A stretch of DNA of 64,000 nt, taken from the NCBI RefSeq assembly GCF_018476885.1, contig NZ_JAHCVJ010000010.1, positions 1-64,000 of the forward strand. The letters run 5' to 3'. This DNA is from Geoanaerobacter pelophilus. GTDB lineage: Bacteria > Desulfobacterota > Desulfuromonadia > Geobacterales > DSM-12255. Shown here piece after piece: positions 27,590 to 36,666 of this stretch. How positions within the stretch are numbered: the first letter of the stretch is position 1; each line of letters begins with the position of its first letter. Below the pieces are notes generated by a model. It was not told the origin of the DNA and did no database searches. It saw only the letters and a program-made list of their open reading frames with translations. The translations under genes and the position numbers were made by a program.

Positions 27590-29251
27590 ATGCAGCACAT
27601 CATTAATTTCGTAACCGACCGGGTCGGCTCGCTACGGCGCGACCTGGCAGTGCTTACCGTGATATTTGGCACCGCGTTTTTCCAGTTTCTCGGGAAATTT
27701 CCCCTGATGGAGCCTGACGAAGGGCGGTACAGCGAGATACCCCGCGAGATGCTTGAGCGTGGTGACTTTGTCACGCCGATGCTCAATTATGTGAAGTATT
27801 TCGAGAAGCCGCCGCTCCATTACTGGCTGAATGCCTTATCCATGAAACTCTTTGGCGAGAACGAATTCGCCACCCGCTTTCCTGGGGCGTTGTGCGGCTT
27901 GCTCACGGTGCTCTTCACCTATTATGCGGCCAGGAAACTGTTCGGTCGCCGCGAAGGGGTCATGGCTGCTCTGATCCTCGGGTCTGCCACCGGGTTTCTG
28001 GTCCAGGGGCGGATCAATCTTACTGACATGACCTTGACCTTCTGCATGACCGCCACCATCGGCTGCTTTCTCCTGGCGACTCGCCCGGAAGAGCCCTGCA
28101 AAGGGCGGTTCTACTACCTGTTCTATTTCTTCTCCGCCCTGGCGTTCCTGGCCAAGGGGCTGATCGGCTTTGTCCTGCCGGGCGGGATCATTTTTCTGTA
28201 CCTGCTGTTCAGCAAGCGCTGGGTGCTGCTGAAGGAGATGCGGCTCTTCACCGGCATGATCCTGTTGCTGCTGGTGGCTGTGCCGTGGCCTTTGCTTGCC
28301 TCGCTGCGCAATCCCGAGTTTTTCAACTTTTTCTTCATTCACGAGCATTTCACCCGGTTTCTCACCAAGGTACACGGCAGGTATCAGCCGCTCTGGTTTT
28401 TCGTGCCGATCCTGTTGCTGACCATGCTCCCCTGGTCGTTTTTTGTGCCGCATGCCCTGGTGCGGACCTGGCGCGAGCGCAAGAACCAGGGCGGCGACCA
28501 GGTGCTCTACATCATCATCTGGGCGCTCTTTATTTTCCTCTTTTTCTCCAAGTCCAACTCGAAGCTCATTCCCTACATCCTGCCGGTGTTCCCGCCGTTG
28601 GCAATGCTGGTTGGACTGCTGTTCAGTAAGGTTTTCGACGGTGAGGCTCTGCCGCGTAAAACCGGAATCCTGCTGGCGGCAGTGCTCTGTATTGTAGGTT
28701 GCGGCGCCATCGCCTACCCGTTTGTCGATACCAGGCCTTATGCGTCGGTAGCGGGCGGAGCTGCCCTGGGGATCGCCTTTATCGGGGAGGGGCTTCTGGC
28801 TTTTGTTTTTGCCCGCCGTGGCGATAGCCAACGGTTTTTTATTACCCTTACTGTCGGCGGCCTGCTGCTGTCGCTGGTTGCCCCGCATGCGGTGTTCCCG
28901 GCCATGTCGTTGAAAAAGGCGAGCTCCAGGGAGCTGTGCCGCATGGTGCGGACTGTCGCCGGCCCGGATACTGCCGTGGTAAGCGTGGGCTATGAACAGG
29001 GGTTCCCGTTCTATGCCGGCAGGCGGGTGATAATTGCCGGTGGCATGGGGGAGCTGGAGTTTGGTGCAAAGATCGGCGACCAGTCGGCCTGGTTCATGGA
29101 GCATGAAAAGCTGCCGGAGCTTTGGGAGTCGGGTCGTCATATCGTTGCCCTGATCAAACCGAATGACCTGGAGTGGTTGCAAACCAAAATCAAGACGCCG
29201 GTCAGGGTGCTTGGCAAGGACAGCCGCAAGCTCCTGGTTACGAATCGGTAA
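27590..29251 (+). CDS. arnT: ArnT-like GT39/GT83 family glycosyltransferase
   Basis: The protein is 553 residues and strongly hydrophobic, with about twelve helices. The first periplasmic loop holds the GT-C acidic motif EPDEGRYSEIPREML; KPPLHYWL and NEFATRFPGAL follow as in ArnT/PMT proteins. ArnT moves L-Ara4N (or a similar sugar) from undecaprenyl phosphate to lipid A. Since arnB, arnC, arnA parts and arnD follow in the same direction, ArnT is the natural assignment. Confidence 0.85.
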   Translation: MQHIINFVTDRVGSLRRDLAVLTVIFGTAFFQFLGKFPLMEPDEGRYSEIPREMLERGDFVTPMLNYVKYFEKPPLHYWLNALSMKLFGENEFATRFPGALCGLLTVLFTYYAARKLFGRREGVMAALILGSATGFLVQGRINLTDMTLTFCMTATIGCFLLATRPEEPCKGRFYYLFYFFSALAFLAKGLIGFVLPGGIIFLYLLFSKRWVLLKEMRLFTGMILLLLVAVPWPLLASLRNPEFFNFFFIHEHFTRFLTKVHGRYQPLWFFVPILLLTMLPWSFFVPHALVRTWRERKNQGGDQVLYIIIWALFIFLFFSKSNSKLIPYILPVFPPLAMLVGLLFSKVFDGEALPRKTGILLAAVLCIVGCGAIAYPFVDTRPYASVAGGAALGIAFIGEGLLAFVFARRGDSQRFFITLTVGGLLLSLVAPHAVFPAMSLKKASSRELCRMVRTVAGPDTAVVSVGYEQGFPFYAGRRVIIAGGMGELEFGAKIGDQSAWFMEHEKLPELWESGRHIVALIKPNDLEWLQTKIKTPVRVLGKDSRKLLVTNR

Positions 29252-29326
29252 ACAGTCGGAAAAGGTTTGCACCTGCCGGTAATTTGTGCCATAAATAGAC
29301 GATTTTACGGGTCATATGGAGGTTCA

Positions 29327-30490
29327 GTGCGTAGCGAATTTCTTCCGTTTTCCACCCCAACCATCGAAGATGCCGAGATAAACGAGGTTGTCGATTCTCT
29401 CAAGTCTGGATGGATCACCACCGGGCCTAAGGTGAAGCGTTTCGAGGATGAGTTCAAGGCCTATGTAGGCGCTCCCTTTGCCGTGCCGCTCAGTTCGGCA
29501 ACTGCCGGGCTGCATCTGGTGCTGCTTGCCTTGGGGATTAAGGAGGGGGACGAGATCATCACCACCCCGATGACCTTTGCCTCGACCGTGAGTATCCCGG
29601 TCCTGTGCGGCGCCAAGCCGGTGCTAGTGGATATCGAGCCGGGCACCCTTAATATCGATGCTACCAGGATTCGCGAAAAGATAACTCCCAGGACCAAGGC
29701 AATCATACCGGTGCATTTTGCCGGTCAGTCGTGCGACATGGATCCGATATTCGCCTTGGCAAAAGAGTTCGGCCTGACAGTGATCGAGGATGCCGCCCAC
29801 GCTGCCGGTACCGAGTACAAGGGGACCCGCATCGGTACCTTGGACAGCATCTCCATATTCTCGTTCCATCCGAACAAGAACATGACCACCGGCGAGGGGG
29901 GGATGGTCTGCACCCCGGACGAAACCGTGGCCGAAGAGGTGTCGTTACTCAAGTTTCACGGCATGAGCCGCGAGGCCTGGAAGCGGTTTGCTGCCAGCGG
30001 CACCCCAAACTACGACATCGTGATGCCGGGATTCAAATACAACATGATGGATATCCAGGCCGCCATCGGCATTCACCAACTGCCGAAGCTGGACCGGTTC
30101 ATTGACCGGCGCAAGGAGATCGCGGAGTTTTACAATCGGGAGTTTGCCGATGTTGCCGAGCTGGCCCTGCCGGCATATGCGCCGTACGCGCAGCGTCATG
30201 CCTGGCACCTCTATACGCCGCTGGTCAGAGTCGAGATGCTGAGCATCGATCGTGACGGTTTCATGGCCGAGCTGAAAAAGGAAAACATCGGCACAGGTCT
30301 CCATTACAAGGCAGTGCACCACCACGCCTGGTATCGCGAGCATCTGCCCCAAGCGGCAGGCTCGCTCCCCAATGCCGATTATGCCTCTGACCGGATCCTG
30401 TCGTTGCCGCTCTTCCCGAAGATGAGCGACAATGATGCTGCTGATGTGGTAACTGCCGTCAAATCAGTTATTGCGAGAACCAGGAAATGA
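29327..30490 (+). CDS. arnB: UDP-4-amino-4-deoxy-L-arabinose aminotransferase
   Basis: GTG 29327 has GGAGG four bases before it (387 residues). This is a DegT/DnrJ/EryC1 aminotransferase: LPFSTPTIEDAEINEVVDSL, WITTGPKVKRFE, EDAAHAAGTEYKG, and the PLP lysine in SFHPNKNMTTGEGGM. ArnB aminates the 4-keto pentose made by the ArnA decarboxylase domain. The stop overlaps the arnC start by four bases. Confidence 0.9.
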   Translation: MRSEFLPFSTPTIEDAEINEVVDSLKSGWITTGPKVKRFEDEFKAYVGAPFAVPLSSATAGLHLVLLALGIKEGDEIITTPMTFASTVSIPVLCGAKPVLVDIEPGTLNIDATRIREKITPRTKAIIPVHFAGQSCDMDPIFALAKEFGLTVIEDAAHAAGTEYKGTRIGTLDSISIFSFHPNKNMTTGEGGMVCTPDETVAEEVSLLKFHGMSREAWKRFAASGTPNYDIVMPGFKYNMMDIQAAIGIHQLPKLDRFIDRRKEIAEFYNREFADVAELALPAYAPYAQRHAWHLYTPLVRVEMLSIDRDGFMAELKKENIGTGLHYKAVHHHAWYREHLPQAAGSLPNADYASDRILSLPLFPKMSDNDAADVVTAVKSVIARTRK

Positions 30491-31425
30491 ACCCTTATAT
30501 TTCAATAGTCATCCCGGTCTATAACGAGGAGGGTAACCTCGCCAACCTCTTTGACCGGCTCTACCCGGTCATGCAGGCTATGGGTAAACCGTTTGAGATC
30601 ATCCTCACCGATGACGGCAGCCGGGACCGGTCGCTGGAGATCCTGAAAGGGATGGTTACCAAGTACCCTGAGGTGCGGGTGGTTGAGTTCAACGGCAATT
30701 TCGGCCAGCATATGGCGATCATGGCCGCCTTTGAGGTCAGCCGCGGCGAGATTGTGGTTACGCTCGATGCCGATCTGCAGAACCCGCCGGAGGAGATCCC
30801 GAAGCTGGTTGCCGAGGTGGAGAAGGGGCACGACGTAGTCGGAAGTATCCGGCAAAAACGTCAGGATACCTTCTTCCGCAAGACCGCCTCGCTGATGGTC
30901 AATATCGTCACCCGCAAGATGACCGGCATGAAGATGAGCGATTACGGCTGCATGCTCCGGGCCTACCACCGCAATGTGGTCAACAATATCAATCGCTGCC
31001 AGGAGGCCTCGACCTTTATCCCGGCCCTGGCCCAGACCTTTGCTGCCAGCCCGAGCGAGGTGGAGGTTGCCCATGCCGAGCGTCTGGAAGGCGAGAGCAA
31101 GTACTCGCTGTACAAGCTGGTACGGTTGAACTTTGACCTGATGACCGGATTTTCGGTAGTGCCGCTGCAACTGTTCGCTCTGCTCGGTATTTTGACGTCG
31201 CTGTTCAGCGTCGCCTTTGCCCTGTTCCTGCTGGTACGGCGCTTTATTGTCGGCGCTGAGGTAGAGGGGGTCTTTACCCTGTTTGCCATCCTGTTCTTCT
31301 TCATCGGTATCACCATCTTCGGCATCGGCATTGTCGGCGAATATGTCGGCCGGATCTACCAGGAGGTCAGGAGACGGCCCCGGTATGTGGTCAGGAAGGT
31401 GCATGGGGGCGATGATGTCAGATAA
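30487..31425 (+). CDS. arnC: Undecaprenyl-phosphate 4-deoxy-4-formamido-L-arabinose transferase
   Basis: The protein is 312 residues, GT2 family. The N-terminal domain shows ISIVIPVYNEEGNL, LTDDGSRDRS and VTLDADLQNPPEEIP. Two C-terminal membrane helices (about 235-255 and 268-290) anchor it to the inner membrane. ArnC loads the formylated sugar onto undecaprenyl phosphate. It sits in the correct order between arnB and the formyltransferase. Confidence 0.9.
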   Translation: MNPYISIVIPVYNEEGNLANLFDRLYPVMQAMGKPFEIILTDDGSRDRSLEILKGMVTKYPEVRVVEFNGNFGQHMAIMAAFEVSRGEIVVTLDADLQNPPEEIPKLVAEVEKGHDVVGSIRQKRQDTFFRKTASLMVNIVTRKMTGMKMSDYGCMLRAYHRNVVNNINRCQEASTFIPALAQTFAASPSEVEVAHAERLEGESKYSLYKLVRLNFDLMTGFSVVPLQLFALLGILTSLFSVAFALFLLVRRFIVGAEVEGVFTLFAILFFFIGITIFGIGIVGEYVGRIYQEVRRRPRYVVRKVHGGDDVR

Positions 31426-32326
31426 GCTGGTTGTATGCGCCTACCACAACGTCGGTTACCGCTGCCTTAAAGAGCTTCTGCGACAAGGGGCTGACATCCG
31501 GCTGATCTTCACCCACGAGGATTCGCCGACCGAGGAGATCTGGTTCGAATCGGTGCGGGAGCTGGCCGAGCAGCACGGCATCCCGTATCTTACTACCAGC
31601 ATCAACGAGCCGGAAAACCTGGCAAGGGTGGCTGAACTTGCCCCGGATTTCCTGCTCTCGTTCTATTACCGGAACATGATCAAGCCGACAGTGCTGGAGC
31701 TGGCGACCCGGGGCGCCCTGAACCTGCACGGCTCCTATCTGCCGAAATACCGGGGCCGGGTGCCGGTGAACTGGGCGGTGATCAATGGAGAAACCGAGAC
31801 CGGCGCCACCCTGCATTACATGGTGGAAAAGCCGGATGCTGGGGAGATCGTGGACCGGGAAAAGGTAACGATAGATTTTACCGACAGCGCCTTTGACGTG
31901 TTCAACAAGGTGACCGATGCCGCGGTAACGGTAATCAGTCGCGCCTGGCCGCAACTGGTAGCCGGAACGGCGGCGCGCATTCCCATGGACTTGAAGGCCG
32001 GCAATTACTGCGGCGGCAGAAAGCCGGAGGACGGACGGATCGACTGGAGTCTTAGCGCGGTACAGATCTACAACCTGATTCGCGGGGTGACGCACCCGTA
32101 TCCCGGTGCCTTCACCCATCTTGATGGCAAGCAGATTATTGTCTGGAAGGCATGGCCGGTTGAAGGTTGCGGTGAGCCGGGCAGAGTGGTCTCTATGGAA
32201 CCTCTGCTGGTGGGTACCGGCGACGGGTTGCTGGAGATCCGCTCGCTGCAGGTAGAGGGAGCGGAAGAGGCAACCGCCACAGATTTTGTAGCAAAGAGAA
32301 CGCTGGTTTCAGCTGAATTCAAATAA
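31412..32326 (+). CDS. arnA: UDP-L-Ara4N formyltransferase (ArnA N-terminal-type, separate gene)
   Basis: The protein is 304 residues from ATG 31412 (GGGGG just upstream; 31403 and 31415 are alternatives). It matches the first half of E. coli ArnA: LNLHGSYLPKYRGRVPVNWA with the catalytic Asn and His, and the Asp in EKPDAGEIVD. It formylates UDP-L-Ara4N with 10-formyl-THF. The start overlaps arnC. In enterobacteria this domain is fused to the decarboxylase; here the two are separate neighbouring genes. Confidence 0.88.
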   Translation: MMSDKLVVCAYHNVGYRCLKELLRQGADIRLIFTHEDSPTEEIWFESVRELAEQHGIPYLTTSINEPENLARVAELAPDFLLSFYYRNMIKPTVLELATRGALNLHGSYLPKYRGRVPVNWAVINGETETGATLHYMVEKPDAGEIVDREKVTIDFTDSAFDVFNKVTDAAVTVISRAWPQLVAGTAARIPMDLKAGNYCGGRKPEDGRIDWSLSAVQIYNLIRGVTHPYPGAFTHLDGKQIIVWKAWPVEGCGEPGRVVSMEPLLVGTGDGLLEIRSLQVEGAEEATATDFVAKRTLVSAEFK

Positions 32327-32382
32327 AAAAACTACTGGCTTCTGCAAAGAACCATTTGTTGAAACCGAAAACAGGAGAAGAA

Positions 32383-33423
32383 ATGAAAGTATTAATCCTT
32401 GGGGTAAACGGCTTTATTGGAAATGCTCTTACTCATCGCATCCTCACCACCACTGACTGGGAGGTCTACGGCCTCGACATGGCCTGCGACAAGCTGGAGC
32501 GATCTCTGGGCGATTCTCGTTTTCACTTTCTTGAGGGGGATATCACCATCAACAAGGAGTGGATCGAGTACAACATCAAGAAATGCGATGTGGTGCTGCC
32601 ACTGGTGGCAATCGCCACACCGGTCACTTATGTCAAGGACCCGCTGCGGGTATTTGAGCTCGACTTCGAGGAAAACCTGAAGATCATTCGCCAGTGTGTT
32701 AAGTACAAAAAACGCGTCATCTTTCCATCTACTTCAGAAGTTTACGGCATGAGCCCTGACCGTGAATTTGACGAAGAGAACTCGCCCTTGATGCTCGGAC
32801 CGATCAACAAGGAGCGCTGGATCTACTCCTGCGCCAAGCAGATGCTGGATCGGGTTATCTATGCCTACGGCGCCCACGAAGGGCTCCAATACACCCTGTT
32901 CCGACCGTTCAACTGGATCGGTCCCAAGCTCGACTCCATCAGTACCGCCAAAGAAGGCAGCTCACGCGTCCTGACCCAGTTCCTCTACAATATCCTGGCC
33001 GGGGAACCGATCCAACTGGTTGATGGCGGGGCACAGCGGCGCTCGTTTACTTTTGTCGAAGACGGCATCGATTGCCTGATGAAGATTATCGCCAATGAGA
33101 ACGGTGCTGCAAACAGCGGTATCTTCAATATCGGCAACCCTGTCAATGATCTTTCAGTCAAGGAGCTTGCCGAGAAATTGTTAACGCTGATGAAGGAGTA
33201 CCCTGCCTATCGTGAAAAGGCAGAGCAGTGCAAGATCATTGAGGTTACCTCCGGGGAGTTCTACGGCAAGGGCTATCAGGATATGCTCACCAGGGTGCCT
33301 TCGGTGAAGAACGCCAAGGAGCGTCTCGGCTGGGAGCCAAAGACCTCCATCGATGATGCGCTCAGGAAGACCCTTGATTTCTACCTGGTGGATGAAAGGG
33401 AGAAGATCGAGCATCTGCTGTAG
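32383..33423 (+). CDS. arnA: UDP-glucuronate decarboxylase (ArnA C-terminal-type, separate gene)
   Basis: The protein is 346 residues from ATG 32383 (AGGAG nine bases before). It corresponds to residues about 315-660 of E. coli ArnA: VLILGVNGFIGNALTHRIL (NAD site), PSTSEVYGMSPD, and the YxxxK motif in WIYSCAKQML. It oxidises and decarboxylates UDP-glucuronate to the UDP-4-keto pentose used by ArnB. It lies 56 bp after the formyltransferase gene with its own ribosome site. Confidence 0.88.
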   Translation: MKVLILGVNGFIGNALTHRILTTTDWEVYGLDMACDKLERSLGDSRFHFLEGDITINKEWIEYNIKKCDVVLPLVAIATPVTYVKDPLRVFELDFEENLKIIRQCVKYKKRVIFPSTSEVYGMSPDREFDEENSPLMLGPINKERWIYSCAKQMLDRVIYAYGAHEGLQYTLFRPFNWIGPKLDSISTAKEGSSRVLTQFLYNILAGEPIQLVDGGAQRRSFTFVEDGIDCLMKIIANENGAANSGIFNIGNPVNDLSVKELAEKLLTLMKEYPAYREKAEQCKIIEVTSGEFYGKGYQDMLTRVPSVKNAKERLGWEPKTSIDDALRKTLDFYLVDEREKIEHLL

Positions 33424-33447
33424 AGCCGGTGATCGGAGGTGGTAACC

Positions 33448-34068
33448 ATGAAATGCCTTATTCCCGTTATCGTTGCGGTGTTTGTGCTTTTTACATCCAG
33501 TGTTGGCAGAGAAGCCGCTGCCGCTGATTTCGATTGGATGAAAAAGAATGATCAGGTTGACACTGCTGAAAAAAGTTATGGTAAACAGTACGTCCTGTTC
33601 CGTGGAGGGCCGTTTTTCCAGGAGACGCCGTCAGGGATGAATGTCGGTGAAGGCGCCGAGGCTGGATATGGCATTCAGCCGCTTCGCTGGCTGGCAGCGG
33701 AAGCCTCGCTCGGCTTCCTCCAGGCAGACGACTATGACGACAATCTCTCTAACCTGCACCGATCCTTCCAGATGGTGCCGGTCACCGGGACGGTGCGGGC
33801 GATTTTTCCGTTCAAGCAGTTTGACATTTATGCCCTTGCCGGCGGCGGTATGTATTACACCATGATGAAAGTGGATAACCGCAATCAGGACATTTCGTAC
33901 GCAGACGATGACAAGGTGTTGCTCGGCTTTCATTACGGCGGAGGCGTTTCACTGCTGCTTGGCGGGGTTTCTTCTGTCGGGCTTGAAGTCAAACGCATCG
34001 AGACCAAATGGGATGCCTTGGATATTTCCGGCACATTTTTAACCGCATATTTCAGGATGGGGCTGTAA
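33448..34068 (+). CDS. Outer-membrane beta-barrel protein in the arn cluster
   Basis: ATG 33448 has GGAGG eight bases before it (206 residues). A signal peptide ends near AAAA at about 25. The rest alternates hydrophobic and polar residues in short strands (ASLGFLQADDY, IYALAGGGMYYTMM, LLGFHYGGGVSLLLG, VGLEVKRIE, TAYFRMGL), the pattern of a small OmpA/OmpW-like eight-stranded barrel. No PagL or PagP catalytic motif is evident. Its place between the decarboxylase and arnD suggests a role linked to lipid A modification or envelope sensing. Confidence 0.65.
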   Translation: MKCLIPVIVAVFVLFTSSVGREAAAADFDWMKKNDQVDTAEKSYGKQYVLFRGGPFFQETPSGMNVGEGAEAGYGIQPLRWLAAEASLGFLQADDYDDNLSNLHRSFQMVPVTGTVRAIFPFKQFDIYALAGGGMYYTMMKVDNRNQDISYADDDKVLLGFHYGGGVSLLLGGVSSVGLEVKRIETKWDALDISGTFLTAYFRMGL

Positions 34069-34105
34069 TTCAATCAATATTTTTATTGCGGAGGAATGCC
34101 GGTAA

Positions 34106-35005
34106 ATGTCGAATCAGTCGACTGTTGTTGCCTTAAAGGTTGACGTGGACACCTATGCCGGCACCCGGGACGGTGTGCCGCGTCTGGTGGAACTCCTCGG
34201 CCGTTTCGGTATTCGCGCAACCTTCTATTTTTCCTTGGGGCCCGATAACTCAGGTAAGGTAATAAAACGGATCTTTAAGAAGGGTTTTCTCCGCAAGATG
34301 TTCAGGACCGGAGCGCCGTCGGCCTATGGTCTCAGGACGATGCTCTACGGAACGATACTCCCCCCGCCGTACATTGCCGAACGGCTGCCAGATGTGATCT
34401 TTGGCGTTGAACAGTCCGGGCATGAGGTTGGCATTCACTGTTGGGACCATGTCAAATGGCATGACTACCTCCCCTGGCTACCCAAACAGGCGGCTTTAAT
34501 GGAACTGGGCCGTGCCAGCGCCGCTTTTGAAGATATCTTCGGTCGCCGGGCTCGAACCACTGCGGCCCCGGGATGGACCGTAACCCCTGACTCCCTGGAG
34601 ATTCAGGATGCCATGGGACTTTTCTTCTGCAGTGATTCCCGCGGTACCCACCCGTTTTATCCGGTCATGGAAGGCCGGCGCTTTACGACCCTCCAGATCC
34701 CAACCACCTGGCCCACTCTTGACGAAATCCTTGGCGAGAACGGCATTACCCTGGACACCATCAATGACCATTACCTCTCCCTGATCAAGCCCGGTCTGAA
34801 TGTGCATACCATCCATGCCGAGCTGGAAGGGAACGCCTACACTGAGACCTTTACCCGCCTGCTTGAGAGGCTGATCGATAAAGGTGTCAGGTTTGCAACT
34901 CTCGGCGAGGCAGCGCAAGAGTATGCCGACGCTGCGCCGGATTGCGAGCTGCAGATGAGCTATACCGGTGGCAGGGCAATGCCGGTGGCGATACAGGGCG
35001 GCTGA
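34106..35005 (+). CDS. arnD: 4-deoxy-4-formamido-L-arabinose-phosphoundecaprenol deformylase
   Basis: The protein is 299 residues, NodB-type polysaccharide deacetylase fold. The ArnD text is clear: ALKVDVDTYAGTRDGVPRLV with the metal-site Asp pair, FGIRATFYFSLGPDNSG, GHEVGIHCWDHVKWHD with the metal histidines, and LNVHTIHAELEG. It removes the formyl group on the lipid-linked sugar before ArnT uses it. A GGAGGA lies somewhat far upstream. It completes the pathway started at 27590. Confidence 0.92.
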   Translation: MSNQSTVVALKVDVDTYAGTRDGVPRLVELLGRFGIRATFYFSLGPDNSGKVIKRIFKKGFLRKMFRTGAPSAYGLRTMLYGTILPPPYIAERLPDVIFGVEQSGHEVGIHCWDHVKWHDYLPWLPKQAALMELGRASAAFEDIFGRRARTTAAPGWTVTPDSLEIQDAMGLFFCSDSRGTHPFYPVMEGRRFTTLQIPTTWPTLDEILGENGITLDTINDHYLSLIKPGLNVHTIHAELEGNAYTETFTRLLERLIDKGVRFATLGEAAQEYADAAPDCELQMSYTGGRAMPVAIQGG

Positions 35006-35007
35006 GG

Positions 35008-35280
35008 ATGCCCGATTCTGTGGCCAGTGGTCAGAGATTTCCTGAAACTGTCAAAGCTCGTTATTTCCGCGTTGATCGTCGGGATATCGTCTATCTCAAG
35101 TTTATCCTGGAGGCATACGAAGGGCTCTCGACCATGAGTACAGCTGATCGCAAGGAAGGCATTGTGCGGATCAGCTTTTCGACATGGGCCGAGCAGGATA
35201 TCGGCGACCTGCTGGCGGCATTGGCGGCAGATATCGAGCTGGTAGAGGTTAGTGATCCCATGGAGGCAATAAATGCTTGA
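35008..35280 (+). CDS. DUF4911 domain protein
   Basis: The protein is 90 residues, starting two bases after the arnD stop. The text VDRRDIVYLKFILEAYEGLS, then ADRKEGIVRISF, and the ending DIELVEV matches the small DUF4911 family of anaerobes. No function is known. It overlaps tldD by eight bases, so it is part of the same transcription unit. Confidence 0.7.
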   Translation: MPDSVASGQRFPETVKARYFRVDRRDIVYLKFILEAYEGLSTMSTADRKEGIVRISFSTWAEQDIGDLLAALAADIELVEVSDPMEAINA

Positions 35281-36655
35281 AAACCTGGAACTCCATAAAA
35301 TTTTGCGAACAGCCCTGGCCAACGGCGGCGAGTTTGCCGACATCTACTTTGAAGAGGGGGCATCCACCGGTATTGCCTGTGATGACGGACGGATCGAGCG
35401 GGTGGTGGCCGGCAGTGACCGTGGCGTGGGGATTCGGGTCATCGCTGACTTGCGCACCGCCTATGCCTATACTAACAATGTCACTGAAGAGGCACTGCTG
35501 GAGCTTGCCCGGATTGTCAGCCGGGCGGTGAAGGGGAAAGAATTTGGTGCAGCGATAGATCTGCGCAGCCGTACCATTGCCCCGGGGTTCACGATAGTTG
35601 AGCCGCCGGAGTTGGTCCCGCTTGAGCGGCGCGTGGCGATGGTTAACGAGGCTGACAGGGCTGCGCGAGGCTACGACCCAAGAGTGCGCCAGGTTTCGGT
35701 CAGCTATCGCGATGGCCGGTCAAAGACCCAGATTGCAAACTCGTACGGCGAATTTGTTGAGTTTTCGCGAACCGGGGTCGTTTTTGCGGTTCAGGCCGTT
35801 GCCGGCGACGGTTCGGTAATCCAGACCGGTTACGAACCGGTTGGCGGTTTCTGCGGGCTGGAAATTCTCGGGGGCAGACCGCCGGCCGAGATAGCCCTGG
35901 CTGCGGCCCGCAGGGCAGTGATGATGCTGGGGGCGACCAAATCACCCGGCGGCATGATGCCGGTTGTCCTTTCTTCAGAGGCGGGTGGCACCATGGTACA
36001 CGAAGCCATCGGTCACGGGCTGGAGGGCGATCTGGTTGAGGCCGGTGTTTCTATGTACACTGGTAAGCTTGGTACCATGGTGGCTTCGCCTCTGGTGACC
36101 GTGGTTGATGACGCAACAATTCCGAATGCGCGCGGGTCTTTCTCCTTTGACGATGAGGCGGTGCCTGCCCGCAGGAATGTCCTGGTCGAAAACGGCGTGC
36201 TCAAAGGTTATCTGTATGATCGTCTTTCCGCGATGAAGTCCGGCGCGGCATCTACCGGTAACGGTCGTCGCGAATCCTATGCCTCGAAACCGATAGTCAG
36301 GATGACCAACACCATGATCCTCCCGGGAGAGACAGCCCCGGAGGATGTGGTGAAAGAGGCGGCTCGCGGGCTGTTTGTGAAGAAGATGGGCGGCGGCCAG
36401 GTAAATACGGTTACCGGCGACTTTGTCTTTGAAGTTACCGAGGGTTACCTCATTGAAAACGGTGAGGTAGGTGAACCGGTGCGCGGGGCCACCCTTACCG
36501 GCAACGGCCCGACCGTTTTGCAGAATGTAGTCAGAGTAGGGAATGATCTCGGTTTTGGCATCGGCACCTGCGGCAAGGATGGACAGGGAATCCCTGTATC
36601 TGATGCGCAGCCGACCCTGTTGATCTCCGAGATCACTGTGGGCGGATCTGCCTGA
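35273..36655 (+). CDS. tldD: TldD/PmbA family metallopeptidase
   Basis: The protein is 460 residues with GGAGG eight bases before the ATG. The zinc motif HExxxH is at residues 243-248 in GGTMVHEAIGHGLEGD. The rest of the family text follows (GSFSFDDEAVPAR, MGGGQVNTVTGDFVFEV and the final GTCGKDGQ). TldD forms a heterodimer with PmbA/TldE and cleaves unfolded peptides, including gyrase inhibitors and peptide antibiotic precursors. No pmbA gene is in the window. Confidence 0.93.
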   Translation: MLENLELHKILRTALANGGEFADIYFEEGASTGIACDDGRIERVVAGSDRGVGIRVIADLRTAYAYTNNVTEEALLELARIVSRAVKGKEFGAAIDLRSRTIAPGFTIVEPPELVPLERRVAMVNEADRAARGYDPRVRQVSVSYRDGRSKTQIANSYGEFVEFSRTGVVFAVQAVAGDGSVIQTGYEPVGGFCGLEILGGRPPAEIALAAARRAVMMLGATKSPGGMMPVVLSSEAGGTMVHEAIGHGLEGDLVEAGVSMYTGKLGTMVASPLVTVVDDATIPNARGSFSFDDEAVPARRNVLVENGVLKGYLYDRLSAMKSGAASTGNGRRESYASKPIVRMTNTMILPGETAPEDVVKEAARGLFVKKMGGGQVNTVTGDFVFEVTEGYLIENGEVGEPVRGATLTGNGPTVLQNVVRVGNDLGFGIGTCGKDGQGIPVSDAQPTLLISEITVGGSA

Positions 36656-36666
36656 CAGGAGGACCT

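Noticed and set aside
27836-29272. Minus-strand open frame of 478 codons
   Set aside because: Shadow of the arnT-like gene; composition is Gln/Arg/His-rich without domains.
32327-32382. Frameshift between the two ArnA halves
   Set aside because: The second gene has its own AGGAG and ATG, and the gap has a normal stop and spacer. These are two genes, not one broken one.
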